DNA of 14,872 bases, from the NCBI GenBank assembly GCA_001897035.1, contig MKRS01000196.1, positions 1 through 14,872 of the forward strand, read 5' to 3'. This document shows, in pieces, positions 1 to 7,121 of the stretch. Source of the DNA: Bacteroidales bacterium 45-6 (GTDB lineage: Bacteria; Bacteroidota; Bacteroidia; Bacteroidales; Dysgonomonadaceae). A model generated the notes under the pieces. That model made no database searches and was not told where the DNA came from. It was given only the letters and a program-made list of their open reading frames with translations. Every line of letters begins with the position of its first letter. The stretch's first letter is position 1. The position numbers were made by a program, and so were the translations under genes.

Positions 1-41
1 ACTTTTATTTATTTTATTATTTAATAACTTATATAACTCAC
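1..41 (-). other. 5' end of a second AT-rich intron, cut by the window edge
   Basis: On the minus strand the coding block ends in GAACAA and is followed at once by GTGAGT (41-36), a near-ideal eukaryotic 5' splice site. The sequence then becomes almost pure A/T to the window edge. If read through instead, the frame adds only VSYISY and hits a stop. A short C-terminal read-through is therefore the alternative, but the GTGAGT and the sudden drop in composition favour an intron. Confidence 0.55.
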
Positions 42-276
42 TTGTTCTTGTTCATTGAATTCATCAATGTCATTTTCTTCTTTTATTTCATTTGTTGATA
101 TATCAGGATTTAAATCAGCACATTTTGATAATATCATAAATAATTCAGGTACTAATAAATAATATAATAAATAAAAAACATATATAAATTAATATAAATA
201 AATTAAAAAATATATATATTATATTCATTTTACATTTTTCAGGATTAGGTATAACAAATCTCCATTCATCAATCAT
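42..276 (-). CDS. Fragment of a eukaryotic intron-containing gene, pICln (CLNS1A)-like
   Basis: Read on the minus strand, two coding blocks join across a GT-AG intron (233 down to 152). The upstream block ends in [11 protein letters not shown]. Splicing after the first base of the next codon restores a Leu codon, and the second block gives [17 protein letters not shown] followed by an acidic Asn/Glu/Asp-rich tail, 36 whole codons to position 42. There a GTGAGT donor (41-36) begins another intron in phase 0. The pattern RFVP, then a helix with LF...CA.LNPD, then an acidic stretch, is that of pICln, a subunit of the methylosome that handles Sm proteins during snRNP assembly; the human protein has a similar RFVP...CQALHPD segment. 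The eukaryotic gene structure is seen directly and is strong. The pICln name is recognition from memory and less sure. The fragment has no start or stop in the window. Its right edge merges with bacterial engB, so it does not belong to the bacterial chromosome. Confidence 0.62.
152..233 (-). other. Spliceosomal intron, extremely AT-rich (82 nt)
   Basis: On the minus strand it starts GTAAAATG and ends TTATTAG, and only 4 of 82 bases are G or C, two of them in the splice sites themselves. All three frames are broken by stops or become low-complexity here, while both flanks are open in the pICln-like frame. The junction is phase 1: the last base of the upstream exon (234) plus the first two bases of the downstream exon (151-150) form a Leu codon. 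No annotated bacterial feature explains this stretch. Confidence 0.72.
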
Positions 277-678
277 TTTATTATCAATGACGAATGGTAT
301 TTAGTGGATTTACCAGGGTATGGTTATGCCAGGCGCGGAAAAGAGGGTAGGGAGAAGATTGCCGGAATTATAGAAAGCTATATTCTGAAAAGGGAACAGA
401 TGACCAATCTTTTTTTGTTGATCGACTCCAGACACGAGCCTCAAAAAATAGACATGGAGTTTATGGTTTGGCTTGGTGAAAATGGCATACCTTTTTCTGT
501 TGTGTTCACCAAAATGGATAAATTGGGCAGGTCGGCTTTTGTGATGAAAACCAATAAGTATTTGGAAAAATTGAAGGAAGAATGGGAAGAATTGCCTCCA
601 GTGTTTTTTACTTCTTCCGAGAAAGGCGATGGAAAAGATGAGATTTTGGACTATATAGAGAAGCTTAATAAGTTATAA
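268..678 (+). CDS. engB: Ribosome biogenesis GTPase EngB/YsxC, 5'-truncated
   Basis: EngB (YihA/YsxC) is an essential TRAFAC-class GTPase that helps late assembly of the 50S ribosomal subunit. The frame is open from [10 protein letters not shown] (268 on) through the G3 motif DLPGYGYA, the G4 motif TKMDK and a G5-like SSEKGDG near the end; the natural stop is at 676-678. About 136 residues remain of the usual ~200. The P-loop (normally GRSNVGKSS) and the G2 threonine are missing because the sequence left of about 268 is foreign eukaryotic DNA. A GTG at 304 can be read as a start, but it lies inside the G3 motif (the Val of LVDLPG), so it is not the true start. The gene is probably whole in the real genome and is broken here by a chimeric junction. 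guaD follows 109 nt downstream on the same strand. Confidence 0.93.
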   Translation: MNHFIINDEWYLVDLPGYGYARRGKEGREKIAGIIESYILKREQMTNLFLLIDSRHEPQKIDMEFMVWLGENGIPFSVVFTKMDKLGRSAFVMKTNKYLEKLKEEWEELPPVFFTSSEKGDGKDEILDYIEKLNKL

Positions 679-787
679 ATATGCTTGATATTAAAACTAA
701 ATTTGTAATGCGATTGTTATAAATCAATAATAACCAAACTTTTTTCATTAAGTGCTATTTATTATATATATAGAAAACCGATATTAG

Positions 788-1261
788 ATGAGACAGAACG
801 TATCAAAATACATGTTAAAAGCAATACGCTTGTCAGAAAAAAGTGTTGTGAAAGGTGGCGGACCATTTGGAGCTATCATCGTGAAGGATGGAAAAATTGT
901 AGCTCAAGCACATAACAGTGTGACAATCATGAATGATCCTACAGCCCATGCAGAAATACTTGCCATCAGAAAAGCTTGTAAGAAATTGAGAACTTTCGAC
1001 CTAAGTGGTTGCGTGATATATACATCTTGCGAACCTTGCCCGATGTGTCTGTCAGCTATCTATTGGGCGCATATAGACAAGATTTGCTATGCGGCTTCCA
1101 ATCTGGATGCTTCTGCAATCGGGTTCGACGATTCTTTCATTTACAAGGAGTTTGAATTGGATCCTCAGTTGAGGAAAGTGAAATCAGAACAAATTCTCCG
1201 TGAATTGTCGCTTGATGCCTTTCGTATGTGGCGCGACAAAGACGACAAGGTTCTTTATTAA
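788..1261 (+). CDS. guaD: Guanine deaminase (cytidine-deaminase-fold, GuaD type)
   Basis: It hydrolyses guanine to xanthine and ammonia in purine salvage or catabolism, in the cytoplasm. The 157-residue protein has the length of the small zinc-dependent GuaD of Bacillus and aligns with it from memory over nearly the whole length. The zinc site is visible: His54 and catalytic Glu56 in TAHAE, and Cys84 and Cys87 in SCEPCPMC. The stretch AIYWA after the zinc site and GFDDSFIYKE (about residues 112-121) followed by a C-terminal AFRMWRD segment distinguish guanine deaminase from the related tRNA adenosine deaminase TadA. The ATG at 788 follows an AT-rich leader without a clear Shine-Dalgarno site, as is usual in Bacteroidota. 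A strong terminator (1285-1321) follows the stop. A broader nucleoside deaminase activity cannot be excluded. Confidence 0.9.
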   Translation: MRQNVSKYMLKAIRLSEKSVVKGGGPFGAIIVKDGKIVAQAHNSVTIMNDPTAHAEILAIRKACKKLRTFDLSGCVIYTSCEPCPMCLSAIYWAHIDKICYAASNLDASAIGFDDSFIYKEFELDPQLRKVKSEQILRELSLDAFRMWRDKDDKVLY

Positions 1262-1284
1262 CAAGGATATAAAGTTATTACATT

Positions 1285-1321
1285 GACCTCTTCAAAAGAT
1301 TACTTTTGGAGAGGTCTTTTT
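1285..1321 (+). terminator. Rho-independent terminator of guaD
   Basis: Arms 1285-1298 and 1303-1316 form a 14-bp stem with a single G-T pair (T1292 with G1309) around the 4-nt loop ATTA. A run of five T follows from 1317. It lies 24 nt after the guaD stop. Confidence 0.9.
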
Positions 1322-1407
1322 ATATTAAATTTTGACTACATAATGATGAAAAATATTAAATACTGAACGGTGGCTCGTATTAATTATATACTTTTACACA
1401 CACAAAT

Positions 1408-1440
1408 TTTGTTTATTGGCATAATACTTATTTATATTTA
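1408..1440 (+). promoter_or_regulatory. Possible Bacteroidota promoter for pafA
   Basis: TTTG at 1408-1411 is followed after 21 nt by TATATTTA (1433-1440), one base off the -7 consensus TAnnTTTG. The transcript would begin almost at the start codon (1447), so the message would be nearly leaderless. That makes this call tentative. Confidence 0.3.
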
Positions 1441-1446
1441 AAAGTG

Positions 1447-3099
1447 ATGAATATCAAGCGAGTAATTAATTTTTCTATTTTTTCATTCTGCCTTTTATTG
1501 TCCGCACCGGTAATTTCTCAAAACCAATTGGAGCGGCCGAAATTAGTTGTAGGAATTGTGGTTGACCAAATGCGTTGGGACTATTTGTATAGATTTTCGA
1601 ACAGATATGGCAATGATGGTTTCAAGCGTTTGCTCAACGAAGGTTTCTCGTGCGAAAACACCATGCTCAATTATGTTCCGTCTTTCACGGCTATAGGCCA
1701 TTCCTCCATTTATACTGGTTCGGTGCCTTCCATTCATGGAATAGCGGGGAATGAATTCATCGTTCAAGCCACTGGAAAGAGTGTGTATTGCACCGAAGAC
1801 ACTGCCGTGTATAGTGTGGGATATGGTGATAAAAAATACAAGAAGGGACAAATGTCACCCTTCAACCTGAAGGCAACTACCATCACCGATGAGTTGAAAC
1901 TGGCTACCAATTTTAAGTCGAAAGTGATAGGTGTTTCCATCAAGGACAGGGGAGCCATTCTTCCTGCCGGCCATGCTGCCGATGCCGCTTACTGGTTTGA
2001 CGGTACTTCCGGGTATTTCATCACCAGCAGTTGGTATATGAAGGAATTGCCAAAATGGGTAGTAGATTTCAACAACAAGAAACTTCCAGAGCAATATTTG
2101 AAAAAAGATTGGAACACGCTGTATCCTATTGACACTTACACCCAGAGCGTGAGTGACAACAACAACTACGAAGAATTGTATGAAAACAGCGACAACACCC
2201 AATTTCCAATCAAGACTTCCCAATTGATGAAGAAAAATGGATATGGGCTTATCGCTGCCACTCCTTATGGCAATTCGCTGACTTTGGACATGGCCAAGGA
2301 AGTTATTGCAAACGAACAAATGGGAGAACATCAGAACACCGATTTTTTGGCTGTCAGCATTTCTTCACCCGACTACATTGGGCATCAGTTTACTGTCAAT
2401 TCGGTGAAGATGGAAGACAATTATCTTCGTTTGGACAAAGATCTGGCAGACTTTTTTGCTTACTTGGATGGCAAGATTGGCAAAGGAAATTACGTACTGT
2501 ACCTTACAGCCGACCACGGGGCGAGCCACAATGCGCAATTTTTGTTGGACAACAAGATTCCTGCTGGAAATTGGGACGAAGGAGCTGTACGCAAGGAGTT
2601 GAACCAATACCTTCATCAAACATTTGGTGTGGACGATTTGGTGTTGAGCTTGTCCAACTACCAGGTGAATTTCAATTATAAGAAAATCACCAAGGACATC
2701 GACAAACAAAAATTGATAGAAAACTGCATAGATTTTTTCAAGAAACAATCGAATGTGGCGTATGTGGTAGAAACGGCCAAAGCGGCTGAAGCGGCGATTC
2801 CTTCGGTGGTGAAAGAAAAAATTATCAATGGATACAATCGCGAATTGTGTGGCGAGATACAAATCATATTGAAACCAGCGTGGTATAGCGACAGCAACCT
2901 CAAAGGAGGAACCCACGGTGTCTGGAATCCTTATGACGCACACATCCCGTTAGTTTGGATGGGATGGGGGATCAAGCACGGAAAATCCAACCAGGAAGTC
3001 TATATGACCGATATTGCTCCCACCGTTGCAGCCTTGTTGCATATTCAAATGCCTGACGGATGTATAGGCAAGCCTATCCTGCCTGTGTTGGGGCAGTGA
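1447..3099 (+). CDS. pafA: Periplasmic alkaline phosphatase, PafA type
   Basis: This alkaline phosphatase superfamily enzyme hydrolyses phosphate monoesters in the periplasm. Residues 1-25 form a signal peptide: a short basic start, a hydrophobic core, then PVIS before QN. Every active-site residue known from Elizabethkingia PafA has a counterpart: zinc ligands Asp40, Asp309, His313, Asp356, His357 and His490; the Thr81 nucleophile in PSFTAIGH; Asn102 in AGNEF; and Lys166 and Arg168 in SIKDRG. The Asn and Lys-x-Arg set marks a phosphate monoesterase rather than a diesterase or sulfatase relative. At 550 residues it has the family's usual size. The ATG at 1447 is preferred; a GTG one codon earlier (1444) is also in frame. 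A terminator at 3129-3168 separates it from the symporter gene, so it is probably monocistronic. PafA is known in Bacteroidetes to work even when phosphate is plentiful; whether that holds here is inference. Confidence 0.93.
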   Translation: MNIKRVINFSIFSFCLLLSAPVISQNQLERPKLVVGIVVDQMRWDYLYRFSNRYGNDGFKRLLNEGFSCENTMLNYVPSFTAIGHSSIYTGSVPSIHGIAGNEFIVQATGKSVYCTEDTAVYSVGYGDKKYKKGQMSPFNLKATTITDELKLATNFKSKVIGVSIKDRGAILPAGHAADAAYWFDGTSGYFITSSWYMKELPKWVVDFNNKKLPEQYLKKDWNTLYPIDTYTQSVSDNNNYEELYENSDNTQFPIKTSQLMKKNGYGLIAATPYGNSLTLDMAKEVIANEQMGEHQNTDFLAVSISSPDYIGHQFTVNSVKMEDNYLRLDKDLADFFAYLDGKIGKGNYVLYLTADHGASHNAQFLLDNKIPAGNWDEGAVRKELNQYLHQTFGVDDLVLSLSNYQVNFNYKKITKDIDKQKLIENCIDFFKKQSNVAYVVETAKAAEAAIPSVVKEKIINGYNRELCGEIQIILKPAWYSDSNLKGGTHGVWNPYDAHIPLVWMGWGIKHGKSNQEVYMTDIAPTVAALLHIQMPDGCIGKPILPVLGQ

Positions 3100-3128
3100 A
3101 ATAATGGATGAAGTAATTCTAAAATATT

Positions 3129-3168
3129 AAACCTGCAAGCCGGTAAGTTTGCAGGTTTTCTTTTTTTT
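3129..3168 (+). terminator. Rho-independent terminator of pafA
   Basis: A perfect 10-bp stem, AAACCTGCAA (3129-3138) with TTGCAGGTTT (3149-3158), encloses a 10-nt loop. The T-rich tract CTTTTTTTT follows. It lies 29 nt after the pafA stop. Confidence 0.88.
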
Positions 3169-3182
3169 CTGTATTTCATTCG

Positions 3183-3214
3183 TTTGCAGGTGGAATGAAG
3201 ATTTTATAGATTTG
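3183..3214 (+). promoter_or_regulatory. Consensus Bacteroidota promoter for the symporter gene
   Basis: TTTG (3183-3186), a 20-nt spacer and TAGATTTG (3207-3214) match the Bacteroidota sigma-ABfr consensus TTTG-N19-21-TAnnTTTG at every fixed base. It sits just after the pafA terminator. The -7 box ends 24 nt before the ATG at 3239, which leaves a short leader. Confidence 0.8.
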
Positions 3215-3238
3215 TGGCTGAATTGATAAATTTTTGTC

Positions 3239-4693
3239 ATGACAGGAACACTAATCCTCATTATAATCCTCTGCTATTTTAGCGTATTATTGATTATTTC
3301 CCATTTAATCAGCCGGAAGAACTCGGACAACGACGCATTTTTTCTCGGAAACCGCAAGTCGCCTTGGTTTGTGGTGGCGATAGGAATGATAGGAACCAGC
3401 ATTTCGGGAGTCACTTTTATTTCCGTGCCTGGAATGATCCGCCACATCGACATGACCTACATGCAGATGGTGTTTGGCTTTTTCGTGGGGTATCTTGTCA
3501 TTGCCTACGTGCTTCTTCCCATCTACTACAAGTTGCAATTGACCACCATATACGAATATCTGGGGCGTCGCCTCGGTTTTTATTCCTACAAGACGGGAGC
3601 GTCTTTTTTCCTTTTGTCGAGAGTCATCGGCTCCGCGGCCCGCTTGTATTTGGTGGCGATGATTTTGCAGACACTTGTTTTTGCCCGGTGGAATATTCCT
3701 TTTCCAGTGACGGTGATGGCTATCATGCTGTTGATATGGGCATACACATTCCGTAGTGGCGTCAAAACCATCATTTGGACCGATTTGCTACAAACCTTGT
3801 GTTTCCTTTCGGCTATCGTTTTGATTATCTGGCAAGTTTCATCAAAGATGGGGCATGGATTTGGAGGTGCTGTGGATTTTGTGACCAGCAGCGAGCATTT
3901 TCGCATCTTTGTTTTCGACGACTGGGGAAGCAAACAACATTTTGTGAAGCAATTCCTGAGTGGAATATTTATCACGATTGTGATGAGTGGATTAGATCAG
4001 GACATCATGCAAAAAAACCTGACTTGCAAAAGCCTCAAGGAAGCCCGAAAGAACATGTTGTCTTACGGATTTGCTTTCATCCCCATTAATTTTGTCCTGC
4101 TTTGCCTCGGGATTTTACTCTTGGAATTTGCTGCAAAATACCAGATAGCTTTGCCTGATGTTTCGGACAAGATTTTACCCATTTTGGCGACGGAATATTT
4201 GGGATTCCCGGTGCTGGTCTTTTTCACTATCGGCATCATAGCTGCCGCCTTTGCCAGTGCGGATTCTGCTTTGGCTTCGCTTACTACTTCGGTTTGCGTG
4301 GATTTGCTTGATATTAAAAAGCAAGATGAAGCCAGGGCAAAAAAGGTGCGTATGAATGTGCATTTTGGTGTCAACATGCTATTTGTCGGCGTCATTCTGG
4401 CCATCAATTACATCGGTTCGGACAGCATCATCGATGCCATTTACAAGATCGCATCCTACACCTACGGCCCTTTGTTGGGGATGTTTGCTTTCGGCTTGTT
4501 TACAAAATGGCAGGTGCGCGATCGATTTACGCCTTATGTGGCGGTTCTATCGCCCGTTTTATGCTATGGTTTGGAACTTCTGCTCTTGCATTTGTTACAG
4601 TACAAAGTAGGCTATGAGATCTTGTTGCTGAACGGATTGCTGACCTTTGTGGGATTGTGGGTGTTGAGAAAAGGGAAGATGGTGGAGATTTAA
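3239..4693 (+). CDS. Sodium:solute symporter family (SSS) transporter
   Basis: This inner-membrane transporter couples import of a small organic solute to the sodium gradient. The 484-residue protein is almost wholly membrane segments, about 13 by eye, as expected for the SSS (LeuT-fold) family. Family landmarks are an N-terminal helix, then AFFLGNRKSPWF (33-44), the unwound first core helix GMIGTSISGVTF (49-60), TTIYEYLGRRLG (102-113), the intracellular loop GLDQDIMQKNLTC (251-263), and the sodium-site helix with ASADSALASLTTS (339-351). The substrate (sugar, amino acid, carboxylate or other) cannot be read from the sequence, and no catabolic gene next door names it. A consensus promoter lies directly upstream. 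The SDR gene begins 12 nt after its stop, so the two are likely co-transcribed. Confidence 0.9.
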   Translation: MTGTLILIIILCYFSVLLIISHLISRKNSDNDAFFLGNRKSPWFVVAIGMIGTSISGVTFISVPGMIRHIDMTYMQMVFGFFVGYLVIAYVLLPIYYKLQLTTIYEYLGRRLGFYSYKTGASFFLLSRVIGSAARLYLVAMILQTLVFARWNIPFPVTVMAIMLLIWAYTFRSGVKTIIWTDLLQTLCFLSAIVLIIWQVSSKMGHGFGGAVDFVTSSEHFRIFVFDDWGSKQHFVKQFLSGIFITIVMSGLDQDIMQKNLTCKSLKEARKNMLSYGFAFIPINFVLLCLGILLLEFAAKYQIALPDVSDKILPILATEYLGFPVLVFFTIGIIAAAFASADSALASLTTSVCVDLLDIKKQDEARAKKVRMNVHFGVNMLFVGVILAINYIGSDSIIDAIYKIASYTYGPLLGMFAFGLFTKWQVRDRFTPYVAVLSPVLCYGLELLLLHLLQYKVGYEILLLNGLLTFVGLWVLRKGKMVEI

Positions 4694-4705
4694 AGTTTTT
4701 TTGAT

Positions 4706-5476
4706 ATGAAAATAGAAGGAAAACATATTGTTATCACGGGAGCATCCTCGGGAATCGGGAAAAGCTTGGTGGAATTGTTGTCGGCTTGTGAAGGTGTGAA
4801 AATTGTGGGCGCTGCTCGGCGCAGCGAACTCATTCCCACGAAAGAAGGCATTGTTTTCCCCGTTTCTGCCGATGTGAGTACCCAGGATGGGGTGGACGAG
4901 CTATTTTCGTTTGCTTTGGAAAGATTGGGGCATATCGACATTTTCATTGCCAATGCCGGTTTCGCTTATGCCGAAAAGTTGGAAAAGCCAGATTGGAAGC
5001 ATATTTCCGACATTTTCAACCTGAATGTGTTTTCGCCTATCTATTCCTTGGAAAAGTTTGCACGGCTCGCAAGCTCACGCCAAACACAGTTTGTGACGCT
5101 TATTTCGGCTGTGGCCTATTTTCCCTTGCCGGCTTATGCGCTTTATTGCTCCACTAAAAGTGCCTTGAGGCAATTTTTTGAAGCTTATTGCTACGAAAAA
5201 GAGAATAATCTGACCATTTCCAACGTTTATCCAGTAGCAACACGCACCGAGTTTTTCAAAAATGCGGCATCAGGGAGCGTTTCCTTGCCGTCATTGAGCC
5301 AGGATGCAGATACGGTTGCCAAACGAATAATGAAAGGCATAGAGCGCAACAGAAGGGATATTTATCCGTCACTTATATTTCGTGTTTTTTTACCTATTGC
5401 GCGTGCTTTTCCGTTTTTGATCCGTATCTATTCATTGAACGAAAGGAGGAAAATGAGTTTTCTTCTTGATCCATAA
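4706..5476 (+). CDS. Short-chain dehydrogenase/reductase (SDR)
   Basis: A classical SDR oxidoreductase of 256 residues using NAD(P)(H). The cofactor-binding TGASSGIG lies at residues 11-18, and ANAG at 82-85 stabilises the central sheet. The catalytic set is complete: Asn107, Ser134, Tyr147 and Lys151 (YCSTK). Arg38-Arg39 after the second strand suggests a preference for NADP(H); this is an inference. The C-terminal tail (about 227-250) is unusually hydrophobic, with IFRVFLPIARAFPFLI flanked by basic residues. This could hold the enzyme at the membrane, as in SDRs that act on lipids or fatty acyl compounds. The substrate is not evident. The gene starts 12 nt after the symporter stop and shares its likely operon. 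The flippase gene follows after 115 nt. Confidence 0.88.
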   Translation: MKIEGKHIVITGASSGIGKSLVELLSACEGVKIVGAARRSELIPTKEGIVFPVSADVSTQDGVDELFSFALERLGHIDIFIANAGFAYAEKLEKPDWKHISDIFNLNVFSPIYSLEKFARLASSRQTQFVTLISAVAYFPLPAYALYCSTKSALRQFFEAYCYEKENNLTISNVYPVATRTEFFKNAASGSVSLPSLSQDADTVAKRIMKGIERNRRDIYPSLIFRVFLPIARAFPFLIRIYSLNERRKMSFLLDP

Positions 5477-5591
5477 ATAAAGAAATCAATTCTTTGGAAA
5501 CTAAATATTTCTGATTTTTATTAGTAATTTCGGACATAATATGTCGTATATTGATCTGATAAAGAAATACGAACCTGAATAATAGGCCACT

Positions 5592-7121
5592 ATGAACGAA
5601 AGCCTGCCTGATGCCGGCGAAAAGCAACAAACAAACGAAGTCTCCTATAAGTACATTCTGAAATTTACCGGAATATTCAGCAGTGTGCAAGGACTCAACT
5701 TATTCGTATCTATTGTCCGCAACAAACTTGCTGCAGTTATTCTGGGGCCTGCTGGTATGGCTCTGGTGGCCATATACAACAGCATTACTACTTTTATCGC
5801 CGACTTGTCCAACTTGGGAATCAAATTTAGTTGGGTGCGGAATCTTTCCGAACTTTATTCCGAAAACGACAAGGAAAAAATTTCAGAATACATCAAACTG
5901 ATCCGGACATGGAGTCTTTGGATCGCTATAGGGGGGGCGCTGCTTTGCGCATTTCTGTCGCCTCTCATCAGCTTGTATTCGTTTGGAGGAGATTGGTCTC
6001 ATGCAGGAGATATCTGTTTGTTGTCTCCGATGATAATTTTTCTCGCAATCACAAGCGGTGAAATTTCCATCTTGAAAGGAATGAGAATTTTAAAACGTGT
6101 TGCCGCTATTTCCGGATTGTCGGCGGTGGTGGCCCTGATAAGCACAATTCCCTTTTTTTATTTCCTGGGATACGATGGCATTATTCCAGCACTTAATGTC
6201 AGCACATTCCTTGTGCTTTGCATCCATTTATTTTATTCTGTATCCCTTTATCCCTGGAAGGTAAGCTTGTTTTCCAAAGCTTGTTTCCAAAGAGGGAAAA
6301 ACATGGTAAAATTGGGAATCCCGTACACTTTGGCATCGCTTGCTGGTTCAATTGTCACGCTTTCTATTCCGGCTTACCTGCTTTCCCGCGGCAGCTTGGA
6401 AGATGTGGGCTACTTCAAGGCTGGATACGGCCTGATTGTCACCTATGCAGGAATGATTTTCGTTGCAATGGAAGCCGATTATTTCCCGCGACTTTCATCC
6501 ATACAGCATGATATACAGAAAATGAACCGTGTGATAAATCAGCAAGTTGAAGTATGCCTTCTCCTTATTTCGCCGTCTCTTGTCGGGTTCATGCTCTTGA
6601 TGCCTGTATTTGTGCCGTTGTTGTATTCCGGAGTATTTCTTCCGGTGGTTGACATGGCGCTGTGTGCAGGATTTTACCTTTTCTTCAGGGCATTGTTGCT
6701 GCCGGTTTCATATATTCCGCTTGCGAAGGGAGATTCCATCACGTATCTGATTACAGAAATTTTTTACGACGTAATTGTCTTGCTATTGATAATCGTTTTA
6801 TTTTCATGGTTTGGACTTGAAGGAACAGGTATTGCCTTGTCGCTTTCTATCATACTGGAAATCATTTTTGTGACCTTGGTATATTCTCGCAAATACGGTT
6901 TCAGATATGACGTTGAGATATTGAAAATGGGAATATTTCAATTAATCATCCTCATTGCCACATTCTGCATTTGTTACTGGGGGACTTTTTTGTTGAAAAT
7001 CATTGTTGGAGGTTTGCTGCTGATTATTTCATCTGCTTTGTCTATCAACAGATTGCAAAAGAAAACTGCCCTGTTCTCAGGAATAGTGAATAAAATCAGT
7101 AAAACCATTAAGCACAAATGA
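5592..7121 (+). CDS. wzx: Oligosaccharide flippase, WzxE/O-antigen translocase-like
   Basis: An inner-membrane lipid-linked oligosaccharide flippase of the MOP superfamily. Such proteins turn an undecaprenyl-diphosphate-linked glycan from the cytoplasmic to the periplasmic face. The 509-residue protein has a short polar N-terminus (1-20) followed by about 12-14 hydrophobic helices. The segment LAAVILGPAGMALVA (about 47-61) is the typical first-helix-pair signature of Wzx proteins close to E. coli WzxE, and a basic loop with ILKGMRILKR follows the fourth helix. The glycosyltransferase gene starts inside its stop codon (ATGA), which points to translational coupling and a shared pathway. No polymerase, sugar-nucleotide or chain-length genes are nearby, so the substrate must be assembled from genes elsewhere. 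A role in capsule, O-antigen or glycoprotein oligosaccharide export is inference. Confidence 0.85.
   Translation: MNESLPDAGEKQQTNEVSYKYILKFTGIFSSVQGLNLFVSIVRNKLAAVILGPAGMALVAIYNSITTFIADLSNLGIKFSWVRNLSELYSENDKEKISEYIKLIRTWSLWIAIGGALLCAFLSPLISLYSFGGDWSHAGDICLLSPMIIFLAITSGEISILKGMRILKRVAAISGLSAVVALISTIPFFYFLGYDGIIPALNVSTFLVLCIHLFYSVSLYPWKVSLFSKACFQRGKNMVKLGIPYTLASLAGSIVTLSIPAYLLSRGSLEDVGYFKAGYGLIVTYAGMIFVAMEADYFPRLSSIQHDIQKMNRVINQQVEVCLLLISPSLVGFMLLMPVFVPLLYSGVFLPVVDMALCAGFYLFFRALLLPVSYIPLAKGDSITYLITEIFYDVIVLLLIIVLFSWFGLEGTGIALSLSIILEIIFVTLVYSRKYGFRYDVEILKMGIFQLIILIATFCICYWGTFLLKIIVGGLLLIISSALSINRLQKKTALFSGIVNKISKTIKHK

Noticed and set aside
1..240. AT-rich left end as a bacterial replication origin or phage segment
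   Set aside because: No DnaA-box or iteron pattern was seen, and the splice sites plus the continuous spliced frame explain the stretch better.
304..678. EngB as a complete 124-residue protein starting at the GTG at 304
   Set aside because: The GTG is the Val of the [10 protein letters not shown] motif and coding similarity extends left to about 268, so this is an internal codon of a truncated gene.
5533..5545. GACATA-A-TATGTC inverted repeat upstream of the flippase gene, a possible operator
   Set aside because: The arms are only 6 bp in an AT-rich spacer, there is no second copy and no regulator gene nearby, so chance is likely.
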